From a virus: a stretch of 22,461 nt of DNA. Shown here one piece after another: positions 12,974 through 22,461 of the stretch. The stretch lies in IMG/VR virus record IMGVR_UViG_3300013101_000113, positions 1 through 22,461 of that record. The stretch is one strand, 5' to 3'. The translations under genes and the position numbers were made by a program. Under the pieces are notes generated by a model. That model was not told the DNA's origin, did not search any database, and was given only the letters and a program-made list of their open reading frames with translations. Every line of letters begins with the position of its first letter. Position 1 is the first letter of the stretch.

Positions 12974-15900
12974 TGGCAGTTGCGGCGGTAGGATTAGTAG
13001 GTGCGGCTGTAGGCTGGGGAGCTTTTACTGTTGGAGTAATAGGTGCAACTACTTTAGCGACAGCTGTTCAAGTTGGGTGGATAGCTGGCACCTTGTTGGG
13101 TACTTTGCTATTCGCAAAAGAGAACATCATAGAGCAATCAGGGCCAAGGCTAGGAGATTTAGATACTCAAACTGCTAAATGGGGAACTTCTATACCTAGG
13201 CTATTTGGATCATTTAAACTTGCAGGAAATGTTATATGGTCTTTACCATTGCATGAAACAAAGCATGTTGATGAATCAGGAGAAGGAAAAGGACAAGGAG
13301 GAACAAAGACATCATCAACTTGGTATTCGTATGCTGGTTCATGGGCTGTTGCATTTTGCGAAGGAACTATTGAAGGTGTAAAAAGAATATGGTTTGATTC
13401 TGTTTTGGTTTATGATGGTGTGAACTATCATGGAGGATTGGATTACGATAACTATAATGTGCACAAAGGAACTGGGAATCAAAGCGTTGATTGGTTTATA
13501 CAATCAAAAGACGAAGACACTCCTGCTTACAGAAATGTTGTTTATATAGTTTTCAGAAAGATAGAGCTTGAGAATTATGGGAATAGAGTTCCAAATGTAA
13601 GTGTCGAATTAGTGGAGAAAGGTGATTTTCCACCACCTAGATTTATAGATAAAACTATATTTAAGAATACTCCAGATTTGGATATGAATAAGTACTCTGC
13701 CACTTTATATGCAGGAAAGGGTGGGGTTGCTTATGTTCATCCCGGATTAAAGATGAGTTTGCAATCTCATGGAAAGGCTGTCATAAGCTCTCAGTATCCT
13801 CCAAGAGAAGATGACGATGATTTAGGTGAATTCACAGAGTATAGATATTTCTCGCTGAAAGGTCAGGAGAAGTTTCCACTTCCAGAAAAACCAGAAATCT
13901 TGGAGCCAGAATATAACATAGAATCCGCAAGAGTCTATTACACAGAAAGGTTTGAATATGTGCTATTGGTAGGAGGTGGAGGATATCAATATTTGGTGAT
14001 TCCTCCAGTAGAGAATTCTCCTGATAACGATGCAAGAGTTATTATAGATGATGAAAACATTCACGATATTGCTCCATATGATGATGGATTGCTACAGCTA
14101 AATACTAATGATGAGATTATAATACTTGATTCGAATTTTATTGAAGTAAGAACTGTAAGTCTAAATTGGAATGACAAAAAACCAAAGATGACTACAAATG
14201 TCTTTGAAAGAACTAGAATAACAAATGTTGATAATGGAGTTGTTTACATAGCGGCAAGCAGTTCTGAGTTCATAGATTCTATAGGTTGGTTATTCTATAA
14301 AACTAATCTTGATGATGGAAACGTAGAGTATCTAGGAGAGTTTAGGGATACTGATAACATAAATTTCACAAACTCCAGTCAAGCTACGTCTATAATAATC
14401 AAGAATGCTATTGCAAATATATCTCAAGCTTCTGTAACTTATTCATATTATTATGTTGATTTATCTCCATTTGACAAACTTTCTGTTCCTATCAGCAGTG
14501 TGTGTAGTGACGTATTACTAAGGGCTGGTTTAAAGGAAGATGAGTTTGACGTTTCTGATGGAGTGGAGTTGATTAGTGGATATGTAATAACAAAATCTAT
14601 GTCAGCTAGAGCAGCGTTGCTTCCAATCACCACTGCTTATCAATATGACATGACTGAAATAGATAGTGTGATTAGGTTATTAAAGCGTGGATATGATAGC
14701 TTAGTGCAGATAAACATGAGCGAGGAAAGTGTTGGAGATGTTTCTGTCAAGAGAACTCAGGAGGTTGAGTTAAGCAAACAGATCAATGTTCAATATGCAA
14801 ACGAATCAAATGATTATCAATACGGATTGCAAGTAGCTCAGAGAATAGATAGAAATGCAGATGGTATAAGAAATTATCAGTTTAACATGGCTTTGACTGA
14901 TGACAAGGCAAAGCAGATAGCTGAGATAATATTATTCAATGAATGGAACGAAACTCTAACTTTTGAATTCATGCTATCAAGAGATTACGAGTATCTTAAA
15001 CCTGCTGATGTAATAACATTATTATATGACGGAAGTAATTACAATGTTAGGGTGACAGATATAGCATTCAATACTGATAGTTCTATCTCTATTAAATCGA
15101 CAATAGAGAATGGAGAGGTCTATGAGTCTTTTGCAGAAGGGAGCAACACAAACAACAGTGGTCTTACTCAAGACAAAGTTGATTTAATTGGTATTACGTA
15201 TATGTATGTTTTAGACATACCAACTCTTGATAGTCAGTTAGATTTTCCAAGTTTATACATAGCTGTTAGAGGTGCTTTTTCAGGATGGAAAGGTTGTGAA
15301 GTTCATAAATCGAGAGACAATGTTGATTACTCCAGAGTAATAGGTGGTCTACAAAACACTATAATGGGCTACACACTAACTGAATTGCAGACTGGTGTAT
15401 CTCATATTTTTGATAGAGCAAGTGTTGTTACGGTAATTGTCATAGACGAATCTTTATATTCAGTAACAAAAGAGATTCTTCTTTCTGGAGAGAACTATGT
15501 TCTTATCGGTAATGAGATATTGCAATATCAAGATGCTATTGATAATGGTGACAACACTTTTACATTAAGAAATTTCCTAAGAGGAAGGAGAGGTACTGAA
15601 TGGGCAATTACGACTCATGAATTGAATGATAGATTTGTCTTTTTGGATACTACCTTGTTAGCTGACATAGATGTAACGATAAGCTCAAAGACTTATTACA
15701 AAGCGACCACTTTGGGTCATTTTGTTGAAGATTCATCCCCTATAGAAATAACACCTGAGCTTGTATCAAAAATGCCTTTTTCTGTTGAATACATAAGGTG
15801 TCAAAGCGAAGACAATGATGACAAAACAATTCAATGGATGAGAAGATCAAGAGAAGTATCAGGATACATGAGAACACTATCACTGTTCGAAAGTTTTGAG

Positions 15901-16098
15901 AGATATCAAATCGATATTTACGATGATGCTCATGTAGATGTTGTTGCTACAAAAACAATTGATGAAGCTCAAGAATATTTTTACCCAGCATCAAATCAGA
16001 CGTCTGATGGGATAACGCCTGGATTGCCAATGAAGATAATGATATATCAAATGTCGGATTTTGTTGGACGTGGATATGGAAAAGAGGCTATTTTATAA
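12973..16098 (+). CDS. Giant tail-tip protein, GTA g15-like, paralog 1 of 3
   Basis: A 1041-residue protein. Residues 4-47 are a hydrophobic Gly/Ala-rich segment. Residues 56-215 are a conserved tail-tip domain (GPRLGDLDTQTAKWGTSIPR, LFGSFKLAGNVIW, WAVAFCEGTIEGVKRIWFDS, DTPAYRNVVYIVF, NRVPNVSVELVE). Residues about 220-500 are a variable beta-rich middle, propeller-like by eye. From about 505 a second conserved region starts (SSVCSDVLLRAGL, ISGYVITKSMSARAALLPIT, LKPADVITLLYDG) like the Phage-tail_3/g15 C-terminal half. It then has NYVLIGNEILQYQDAIDNGD and LRNFLRGRRGTEW near 840-877. In GTA g15, this region contacts the hub and host-recognition parts. The TIM-barrel segment of g15 is not recognisable. 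Start overlaps the peptidase stop by one base. Confidence 0.85.
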   Translation: MAVAAVGLVGAAVGWGAFTVGVIGATTLATAVQVGWIAGTLLGTLLFAKENIIEQSGPRLGDLDTQTAKWGTSIPRLFGSFKLAGNVIWSLPLHETKHVDESGEGKGQGGTKTSSTWYSYAGSWAVAFCEGTIEGVKRIWFDSVLVYDGVNYHGGLDYDNYNVHKGTGNQSVDWFIQSKDEDTPAYRNVVYIVFRKIELENYGNRVPNVSVELVEKGDFPPPRFIDKTIFKNTPDLDMNKYSATLYAGKGGVAYVHPGLKMSLQSHGKAVISSQYPPREDDDDLGEFTEYRYFSLKGQEKFPLPEKPEILEPEYNIESARVYYTERFEYVLLVGGGGYQYLVIPPVENSPDNDARVIIDDENIHDIAPYDDGLLQLNTNDEIIILDSNFIEVRTVSLNWNDKKPKMTTNVFERTRITNVDNGVVYIAASSSEFIDSIGWLFYKTNLDDGNVEYLGEFRDTDNINFTNSSQATSIIIKNAIANISQASVTYSYYYVDLSPFDKLSVPISSVCSDVLLRAGLKEDEFDVSDGVELISGYVITKSMSARAALLPITTAYQYDMTEIDSVIRLLKRGYDSLVQINMSEESVGDVSVKRTQEVELSKQINVQYANESNDYQYGLQVAQRIDRNADGIRNYQFNMALTDDKAKQIAEIILFNEWNETLTFEFMLSRDYEYLKPADVITLLYDGSNYNVRVTDIAFNTDSSISIKSTIENGEVYESFAEGSNTNNSGLTQDKVDLIGITYMYVLDIPTLDSQLDFPSLYIAVRGAFSGWKGCEVHKSRDNVDYSRVIGGLQNTIMGYTLTELQTGVSHIFDRASVVTVIVIDESLYSVTKEILLSGENYVLIGNEILQYQDAIDNGDNTFTLRNFLRGRRGTEWAITTHELNDRFVFLDTTLLADIDVTISSKTYYKATTLGHFVEDSSPIEITPELVSKMPFSVEYIRCQSEDNDDKTIQWMRRSREVSGYMRTLSLFESFERYQIDIYDDAHVDVVATKTIDEAQEYFYPASNQTSDGITPGLPMKIMIYQMSDFVGRGYGKEAIL

Positions 16099-19000
16099 TG
16101 TCAGGTAATTCTATAGGAACAATTGTAGGAGCGGCGATAGGATTACTTGTTCCAGTTATAGGGCCAGGTTTAGGCGCTTCCATTGGTGGTGCAGTAGGAG
16201 GGATGCTACTGCCTGATAAACTAGGCATTCAAGATCAGAATGGGCCAAGGCTTAATGATCTAAGCGTTACTAGTGCATCATATGGTGCAACTATTCCTAA
16301 GACTTATGGTGCATACAGAATATCTGGAAATGTTATTTGGACTGAGGGTATAAGGGAAGTAAAACACGTAAGAGAGGAAGAGGTAGGCAAAGGAAGTGAG
16401 ACGTATGATGTAACATGGTTTACATATTCTGTCGATATAGCTATAGGGATATGTGAAGGGGAAATCCATAACATAAGCAAGGTATGGGCAGATTCTATTC
16501 TGATATGGGACGCCAACACTGGTGGTTTTACTACATCTATAGTAGATCAGGATGAAGCATCCGGTAATATGTCTATTTATACAGGAAGGCAAGACCAAAA
16601 ACCAGATTGGTTGATGCAAAAATCAGAACCAGACACACCAGCATACAGAAATGTTGCTTATGTTGTTTTCAACAACCTACAGCTAGAAGTGTTTAAAAAT
16701 CGCATACCTAATTTTACATTTGAAGTGAACAGTCAGGCTCCGCCAGAAGCTCTTCCTATGATACTTGGAGGGCATTCCACAATTGAGGGGTTTGATATAA
16801 CAGACCCCGGCATAAGAAACTATGATCCTATACTTCCTGTTAAAGCTAGTGCTGTTAATGGAGTTATAAACTCAGTTAAGTTTGTTGGTGCATATGATTT
16901 GCCTGTTGGAGATGTGACTCCAAGGATAACCCAAGGCTGGGCTGAGTATCATATATTTCAGGATGATCAAGTAAGAAGACAAGCTCCAATAGCAGATTAT
17001 GAAGGAATGGCGGCAGATGATCAGTTCAATCAAATTCCTTCGGCCGGCTCTAAAGGATGGACTCAAGAAGATAAGCTTAGTTCTACATTAAATTTCATAG
17101 GAACTGTGTATGATTTTGGAGATTGGGGAGGCACTTCTCACCAATTGATAGGGCTAGGTATTTTTGCTAATCCATATGGAGGAAGGCAGATAAGAACGCT
17201 TCCATCTAAGATAGTTGAAAGACACGGTTCTCTGTATGCAATGGCAGATACTATGCTTGTAGACGGCATTGCAGGTACAACTAATAGGATAAATGTTCAA
17301 AAAATAATAAAATACTCATATCCACCTGTTACAGTTCAGACAAAAAAAGGCTCTAGCTCTCCGCCAGTCAGTCCTGAATATGAATGTTATGTCACTTATG
17401 CTGGCACAGAAGACACGGCAAGAGGGAAGTTTATAAACCCAGATCATCTACCATGTTCAGAAATACATTTGGAGGATGACTTTGTTCCTGATTTAGTGTA
17501 CGATTTTACTAGACCTATTCAAGACATTTTTGATGTTTCAGAATACACCAACATTGATAAAAACAATAATGGGCGATATGATTTTTTTGTTGGCATAGAT
17601 AACATATACTTTATAGAAACATATAATATGTATGATGATGGACCGTTGTTTATAACAATGGATCTTGATGGTAATGTGACAGACCAAAGAATACTAAAAC
17701 ACCCTATGTTTTCATCTAATATGAGAGCGGATTTAATAGTCCATAGAACTGATGCAATAGTTTATTTAGTAATTGATTATTTATCGAGACATGATTCTTA
17801 TAATGTGTGGTCTAAAGCAGTATTTGAAATTAATACCTTTGATGATTACAGGATTGATTATTTAGGATATACGTATGTGCCAGACAGATATGACTGGTAT
17901 TGTTTCACTTTTGCAGGCACTCCGTATTTAGACATAATCGACGGTAGATTTTATATGTCTCAGTTAGAGATGTATAGTCGATCAGATAGTGGATGGCCTA
18001 ATGGGCAAAAATGGCTAGGTGCTGGAATATGGTCTTTATACTCTGCATCTTATGAAGGCATTCCATTATCTGAGATAATAATTGATTTGCTTGTTAGAGG
18101 TGGAATAGACGAAAGCGTTATAGAAGCCGGTGAAGCTGCGAGTACTACTGTAAAAGGGTTTTTAGTTGCAAAACAAATGTCAACAAGATCGGCTATAGCA
18201 GAACTTCAAAAAACTTATTTGTTTGATCTTATTGAGCAAGATTTCGGTTTTGTGGTCAGGATGAGAGGAGATTTTCTTTCAGTAGGCACAATAAGTCATC
18301 AAGATGTTAGTGGTGTGATAGAGATTGCAACCACTATAGATACTGAAATTCCAAGAAAAGTTACTTTGAGGTATCCAAATAAGAATACTGATTATCAAGC
18401 AGGATCACAGACAGCAATAAGAATAGATGGAAACAGTGATAATAATGTTGTGATTGAAACTGTTGTTGTTTTTACTGATGATGAGGCGAAACAATTAGCA
18501 GAAAAATTATTGTATTCTTCTTGGGGCGGGAAGTCTACTATAAAACTTTCTATACCTTTTACAAATAAATATTCCGTAGCTGATATAGTTACTATTGTTG
18601 ATGTCACTGTTACATATAATGCAAGAATAGTGAAAATAAATTATTCTGACAACCATCTTATGCAGGTTGATTTGGTTGTCGAAGACACATCTAGTTATAC
18701 GTCTAATGCAGAAGGTTCAAGCACTGATGATGGATTCTTAACAAATAGACCAGATGATATATCTAATACATATCTCGAAGTATTCAACGCTCCACATTTG
18801 ATCAATAATTTGATAAAATCAAGAGGGATTTATTATGGTGCAGAAGGATACGGGGATTTATGGAGAGGTTGTGAGGTTTTTAAATCAAAGAACTCAGGTC
18901 AAACCTATCAATCGGTAGGGGCAATACTTGATGCATCTGTTATTGGTCAAGTATCTCCAGCTTTGAAATATCACAAATCTGCTGTATGGGATACCACTAG

Positions 19001-19661
19001 TGTGTTGAATGTATTTGTTGGCGATGATGTATTGTATAGTGTTTCACAGGAAGAAATAAACAATGGCACTGCAAATTTAGCATTGGTTGGGAAAGAAGTC
19101 ATTCAATTTAAAGATGTTATAGAGAAAGAATACGGTGTGTATGAACTTACAAATTTGATAAGAGGATTACAAGGCACTGAAAACGCAGCTGGAGAGCATG
19201 AAGATTTTGAATTATTTGTAATGCTCAATCTTGATTTAGGGTTTTCTTTTTCCACGTTAGATTTGGAAAGAAAGTATGTTGCAGCGTCCTTTGGGAAACT
19301 TGTAGATTATAATGGTGCTATCGATAGGACATATGATGGCACTAACCTAAAACCTCTTTCTCCAACAAGACTCAATAGTGTGTTGATGCCTAATGGCGAT
19401 AAAGAAATAACTTGGAACAGAAGAGACCGATATGTGAGGTATAGCTTTAATACGTCACCATTTTCTGAGACTTCTGAAATATACAAACTTGAGTTTTTGG
19501 CATCAGGTGTGATTGTTAGAGAGGAAGAGATATATTCCGATTACACTTTTCTATACACAGTTTCAATGCAATCAACTGACGGTAATGTTGATTTAATCAG
19601 AGCTTATCAATTTTCTGATGATATTTTTAAGGCTGGTGAATATTCGGAGATAACTATCTAA
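16098..19661 (+). CDS. Giant tail-tip protein, GTA g15-like, paralog 2 of 3
   Basis: A 1187-residue paralog of the preceding protein. It opens with a glycine-zipper segment (IGTIVGAAIGLLVPVIGPGL, residues 6-25, and GGAVGGMLLP), then the conserved domain at 49-210 (GPRLNDLSVTSASYGATIPK, NRIPNFTFEV). The variable middle runs from about 212 to 650, the longest of the three, rich in Tyr, Trp and Asp, beta-strand-like, without similarity by eye to the middles of the other two. The conserved second half starts at about 655 (LSEIIIDLLVRGGI, VAKQMSTRSAIAELQ) and carries NLALVGKEVIQFKDVIEKEY then LIRGLQGTENAAGEHED near residues 993-1035. Expected role is in the baseplate or receptor recognition. The start is TAATG with the preceding gene's stop, and agagg lies ten bases upstream. 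Confidence 0.85.
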   Translation: MSGNSIGTIVGAAIGLLVPVIGPGLGASIGGAVGGMLLPDKLGIQDQNGPRLNDLSVTSASYGATIPKTYGAYRISGNVIWTEGIREVKHVREEEVGKGSETYDVTWFTYSVDIAIGICEGEIHNISKVWADSILIWDANTGGFTTSIVDQDEASGNMSIYTGRQDQKPDWLMQKSEPDTPAYRNVAYVVFNNLQLEVFKNRIPNFTFEVNSQAPPEALPMILGGHSTIEGFDITDPGIRNYDPILPVKASAVNGVINSVKFVGAYDLPVGDVTPRITQGWAEYHIFQDDQVRRQAPIADYEGMAADDQFNQIPSAGSKGWTQEDKLSSTLNFIGTVYDFGDWGGTSHQLIGLGIFANPYGGRQIRTLPSKIVERHGSLYAMADTMLVDGIAGTTNRINVQKIIKYSYPPVTVQTKKGSSSPPVSPEYECYVTYAGTEDTARGKFINPDHLPCSEIHLEDDFVPDLVYDFTRPIQDIFDVSEYTNIDKNNNGRYDFFVGIDNIYFIETYNMYDDGPLFITMDLDGNVTDQRILKHPMFSSNMRADLIVHRTDAIVYLVIDYLSRHDSYNVWSKAVFEINTFDDYRIDYLGYTYVPDRYDWYCFTFAGTPYLDIIDGRFYMSQLEMYSRSDSGWPNGQKWLGAGIWSLYSASYEGIPLSEIIIDLLVRGGIDESVIEAGEAASTTVKGFLVAKQMSTRSAIAELQKTYLFDLIEQDFGFVVRMRGDFLSVGTISHQDVSGVIEIATTIDTEIPRKVTLRYPNKNTDYQAGSQTAIRIDGNSDNNVVIETVVVFTDDEAKQLAEKLLYSSWGGKSTIKLSIPFTNKYSVADIVTIVDVTVTYNARIVKINYSDNHLMQVDLVVEDTSSYTSNAEGSSTDDGFLTNRPDDISNTYLEVFNAPHLINNLIKSRGIYYGAEGYGDLWRGCEVFKSKNSGQTYQSVGAILDASVIGQVSPALKYHKSAVWDTTSVLNVFVGDDVLYSVSQEEINNGTANLALVGKEVIQFKDVIEKEYGVYELTNLIRGLQGTENAAGEHEDFELFVMLNLDLGFSFSTLDLERKYVAASFGKLVDYNGAIDRTYDGTNLKPLSPTRLNSVLMPNGDKEITWNRRDRYVRYSFNTSPFSETSEIYKLEFLASGVIVREEEIYSDYTFLYTVSMQSTDGNVDLIRAYQFSDDIFKAGEYSEITI

Positions 19662-22461
19662 TGGGAACAGCAGCGTTTGGTGCAATAGGATCAGCAATAG
19701 GTGGTGAGGTAGCAGGAGCTTTTGGTTCTCAGTTAGGTTGGGTTGCTGGAACGCTAGTAGGAACCTACTTGTTTGCTCCTCCCGGTCCTGATTTAGTACA
19801 AGAGGGGACTAGACTTGATGATTTAAAAGTGACATCGTCCACTTATGGAGCTAGTGTTCCTAAGCTTTTTGGATCTTATAGACTATCTGGCAACGTTATA
19901 TGGGCCAAAAAGATTCGCGAAACCAAACATGAAGAGAGTCAAGATTCAGGAAAAGGATTAGATGGTGGAACATCTACTACGATATGGTACACATATGATG
20001 CAACATGGGCCGTTGCTTTCTGTGAAGGTCCGATAGACGGCATTAGAAAAATATGGTTTGATTCAATTCTTGTTTATGAAAATGGAAAGTCTGAGATAGG
20101 CGATAGAATAACAATCTACAATGGAACTGATGATCAAGAAGTTGATTGGGTGATACAGTCAGACAGAGAGGACAACCCTGCTTACAGAAATATCGTTTAT
20201 GTTGTTTTTAATGAGGTTAAGCTTAAGAAGTATGGTGATAGGATACCTAATGTTACTTGCGAAGCTGTAATAGGATCAAGCAATGAAAGAGACGTTTATC
20301 ATACTGTCACTGGAGAGATAAATTTCTCAGACACTCTTTCTGAGATAATGGGAATTGATTTTGACGCAGGTGTAAACAAGGATTTTGTGTTTAACAGTCC
20401 ATCAAATTCTATGTTTTTTGTTGCCACAAGAACAGATCCAGTGACAAGATTGATCACAGATTCTGTTTTGGCAAAAGTAAATGTAGAAGGCCGCATTGTT
20501 TTTTATAAGATAATTAAGCCTCAGAAGTATGAGTATTCTATAGGAGATGGTGGATTAGTTTTATGGTCTGATAATGCCAATGTTTCTGCTGATTTTTTTG
20601 TTTATGACGACCAATTGGATTTAATATCCAGTCAGACTCTTTTGTATTACAACATTGATACCGATACTTATTGGGCTGGAGGTGAAGGGTTTTTTGTTTC
20701 AAAGGTTGCCTATACTGATAAAAAACTTATTTGGATGGTGAGGGATTACACAACTCAATTTGCTGGTGGGATTTATGTAAATGGAGATAAAGTCATTGAT
20801 GGTGCTGATTTAACTGATATATATCCAAGAAACGGATTATCTGCCATTGGAGGAAAGATAGTTTTATTTTCTGACAGAGCATTTGCGCAGGTAGGTGATG
20901 AGTATAAGATAAGAGTTTATGAGACAACTGGCGATCTTGATTTTGAGATGGATTATAAAAAATACAAGTACTCAGAGATACTTTCCATAAACAATGCAAC
21001 AACTCAGTTTAAGCCAACGGAAAATGGGATTATAGTTGCTTGTTCTTTTGGTTGGGATAATGGTAGACATCATTGGTTAATTGACACAAATGATGCTGAT
21101 GCTTTTGAATATCTAGGTGCTAATAAACCATCTGGAGATGAAGGGTATGGCGATGCAAAAGGTGGATTTTATTCAAGCAACATAAATTATATTCTCGATA
21201 GCACTTGGGGAGTTGTTTTAGCAAATACATCGGCATTGCTTACTAGTCAAGGAATAAGATTATCTGACTTATGCTATGGTTTATTGATAGAGTCTGGTCT
21301 TGATGATGTTGATTTGGATATGACAGAAGGGAAAGATACTATTGTTTCTGGATATGTCGTTTCCAAGAATATGCCTGCAAGAACGGCCATTGAACCTGTG
21401 TTATCTGCATATGAATTTACGCTTGTTGAAATAAACTCTACAATGAAGCTTAGAGAGCAAAATCAGATATCCTTAGCAAACATACCAGAGGATGATTTAG
21501 GCGCAGATGGCAACAATAAGATGGAGTACAACTCATCTCAAGAAATGGATTTACTGAAAAGCTTAACAATAAAGTTCTCTAACAGAGACTCTGATTATCA
21601 AACAGGCGTTCAAAGTGTAAGAAGAATCGACACTGATGCTACAACAGAAAGAGTTATGGAGCTTCCACTAGCTTTATCTGATAAAGAGGCAAAAGAATTA
21701 GCTGAAAAGAATTTGTATAAAAATTGGCTTATGAGGCAGTCTTATAAATTTGTAGTTCCGTATAAATATCGCTACTTAATACCTGGCGATGTTGTTACTG
21801 TTAGTTTTGATGGATATGTAAAAGATGTAAGATTAACAAAGATAATTTTCACTGACGACTTTCTTGTTGAATGCAATGGAATAGCAAATAATTATGGTGT
21901 ATATAATTCTGATGCAGAAGCTGATAGCACTGGAGAGAATGGTGGAGAGTTAGATTTAACGTCTTTCAGCACATACAATAACATTTTAGATGCTCCTACA
22001 CTGAATAATAAATATGTCAATGTTGAAGGTGTTTATTCTGGATTGTATTCGTTTTCAGATAACTGGAAAGGTGGCGTTCTAATGTCTAAGTCATTAGAGC
22101 TTGATAATTTCGCAATAAACTATACAACTTTTGAAGATATGCCAAGTGGTGTATCGAGTTCTTCTTTGCCAGATGCAAGTACTGATGTATGGGATAGGGT
22201 AAATGTATTAAAAGTTTATTCTAGCGGAATTTTGGAATCAAAAACAGAAGAGCAATTATTAGCTGGAGAAAACTATATACTTTTAGGTAGAGAGGTGTTA
22301 CAATATGCTAACGCCACTGAAATATCTTTGGGAATATACGAGTTAGATACATTGCTTAGGGGCAGGCTTGGAACTGAGTTTGAAACTGGTAGTCATTCAG
22401 GACAAGAGGTTTTTGCGTATCTGGATAGAAATGCTCTGTATTTTACATCAAAGCCAATGAA
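19661..22461 (+). CDS. Giant tail-tip protein, GTA g15-like, paralog 3 of 3 (3' end outside window)
   Basis: An open frame starts at ATG 19661, overlapping the previous stop by one base, and runs 933 codons to the window edge without a stop. The N-terminus has a Gly-rich hydrophobic segment (GAIGSAIGGEVAGAFGSQLG). The conserved domain follows at 49-205 (GTRLDDLKVTSSTYGASVPK, LFGSYRLSGNVIW, NPAYRNIVYVVFNE, GDRIPNVTCEAV). The variable middle is at about 210-530 (beta-rich; the segment IYVNGDKVIDGADLTDIYPR lies inside it). The conserved second half begins about 532 (IRLSDLCYGLLIESGL, VSKNMPARTAIEPVL, YLIPGDVVTVSF) and includes ENYILLGREVLQY ... LLRGRLGTEFETGSH near 869-915. By comparison with paralogs 1 and 2, about 145-150 residues (roughly 440 bases) remain beyond the window. 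Partial because of the window edge, not because of a mutation. Confidence 0.85.
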   Translation, partial: MGTAAFGAIGSAIGGEVAGAFGSQLGWVAGTLVGTYLFAPPGPDLVQEGTRLDDLKVTSSTYGASVPKLFGSYRLSGNVIWAKKIRETKHEESQDSGKGLDGGTSTTIWYTYDATWAVAFCEGPIDGIRKIWFDSILVYENGKSEIGDRITIYNGTDDQEVDWVIQSDREDNPAYRNIVYVVFNEVKLKKYGDRIPNVTCEAVIGSSNERDVYHTVTGEINFSDTLSEIMGIDFDAGVNKDFVFNSPSNSMFFVATRTDPVTRLITDSVLAKVNVEGRIVFYKIIKPQKYEYSIGDGGLVLWSDNANVSADFFVYDDQLDLISSQTLLYYNIDTDTYWAGGEGFFVSKVAYTDKKLIWMVRDYTTQFAGGIYVNGDKVIDGADLTDIYPRNGLSAIGGKIVLFSDRAFAQVGDEYKIRVYETTGDLDFEMDYKKYKYSEILSINNATTQFKPTENGIIVACSFGWDNGRHHWLIDTNDADAFEYLGANKPSGDEGYGDAKGGFYSSNINYILDSTWGVVLANTSALLTSQGIRLSDLCYGLLIESGLDDVDLDMTEGKDTIVSGYVVSKNMPARTAIEPVLSAYEFTLVEINSTMKLREQNQISLANIPEDDLGADGNNKMEYNSSQEMDLLKSLTIKFSNRDSDYQTGVQSVRRIDTDATTERVMELPLALSDKEAKELAEKNLYKNWLMRQSYKFVVPYKYRYLIPGDVVTVSFDGYVKDVRLTKIIFTDDFLVECNGIANNYGVYNSDAEADSTGENGGELDLTSFSTYNNILDAPTLNNKYVNVEGVYSGLYSFSDNWKGGVLMSKSLELDNFAINYTTFEDMPSGVSSSSLPDASTDVWDRVNVLKVYSSGILESKTEEQLLAGENYILLGREVLQYANATEISLGIYELDTLLRGRLGTEFETGSHSGQEVFAYLDRNALYFTSKPM

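Noticed and set aside
16278-16619. Minus-strand frame of 113 codons in tip paralog 2
   Set aside because: Lies entirely antisense to a strongly supported conserved domain and has low-quality composition.

Overview
This window is a structural-gene block of a tailed phage or prophage with a long non-contractile (siphovirus-type) tail. All supported genes lie on the + strand, the sequence is AT-rich, and genes are packed head to tail. No bacterial gene, tRNA, integrase, IS element or CRISPR is visible. Proteobacterial phages are the best-known carriers of this gene combination (P22-type coat protein plus a tail tip of the kind found in the Rhodobacter gene transfer agent, GTA). The low GC would fit a low-GC gammaproteobacterial host, but the host cannot be named from the sequence.

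Layout. 1-80 is the 3' end of an upstream gene. 81-329 is a regulatory gap with an inverted repeat, a good sigma70-like promoter, a short palindrome and an intrinsic-terminator hairpin ending just before the capsid ribosome binding site. 330-1466 is the P22-type major capsid gene, followed at once by a second strong terminator. 1539-3739 is the small head/neck cluster: a Pro-rich small protein, two mini-proteins of 47 and 46 aa, and a likely adaptor, head-closure, tail-completion and tail-terminator protein. 3761-4945 is the tail tube protein. 5055-5803 is a lambda G/GT-like tail assembly chaperone pair in the 0 and -1 frames. 5790-9896 is the tape measure. 9896-22461 is the tail tip: DUF2460 distal tail protein, a DUF2163 hub, an NlpC/P60 peptidase and three tandem paralogous giant tail-tip proteins, the last cut by the window end.

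How it works together. The head genes build the capsid and close the portal. The tube protein polymerises around the chaperone-coated tape measure, and the tail terminator caps it. The tip complex (distal tail protein, hub, peptidase, large tip proteins) forms the baseplate, breaches the cell envelope and recognises the host. The order of the first tip genes matches the Rhodobacter GTA (g12-g13-g14-g15).

The most unusual features are: a hub protein enlarged by six tandem copies of its own C-terminal module; three consecutive g15-like proteins with shared ends and unrelated middles; a tape measure with four exact 70-residue repeats; and a capsid gene with terminator hairpins abutting the RBS on both sides and codon use unlike the tail genes.
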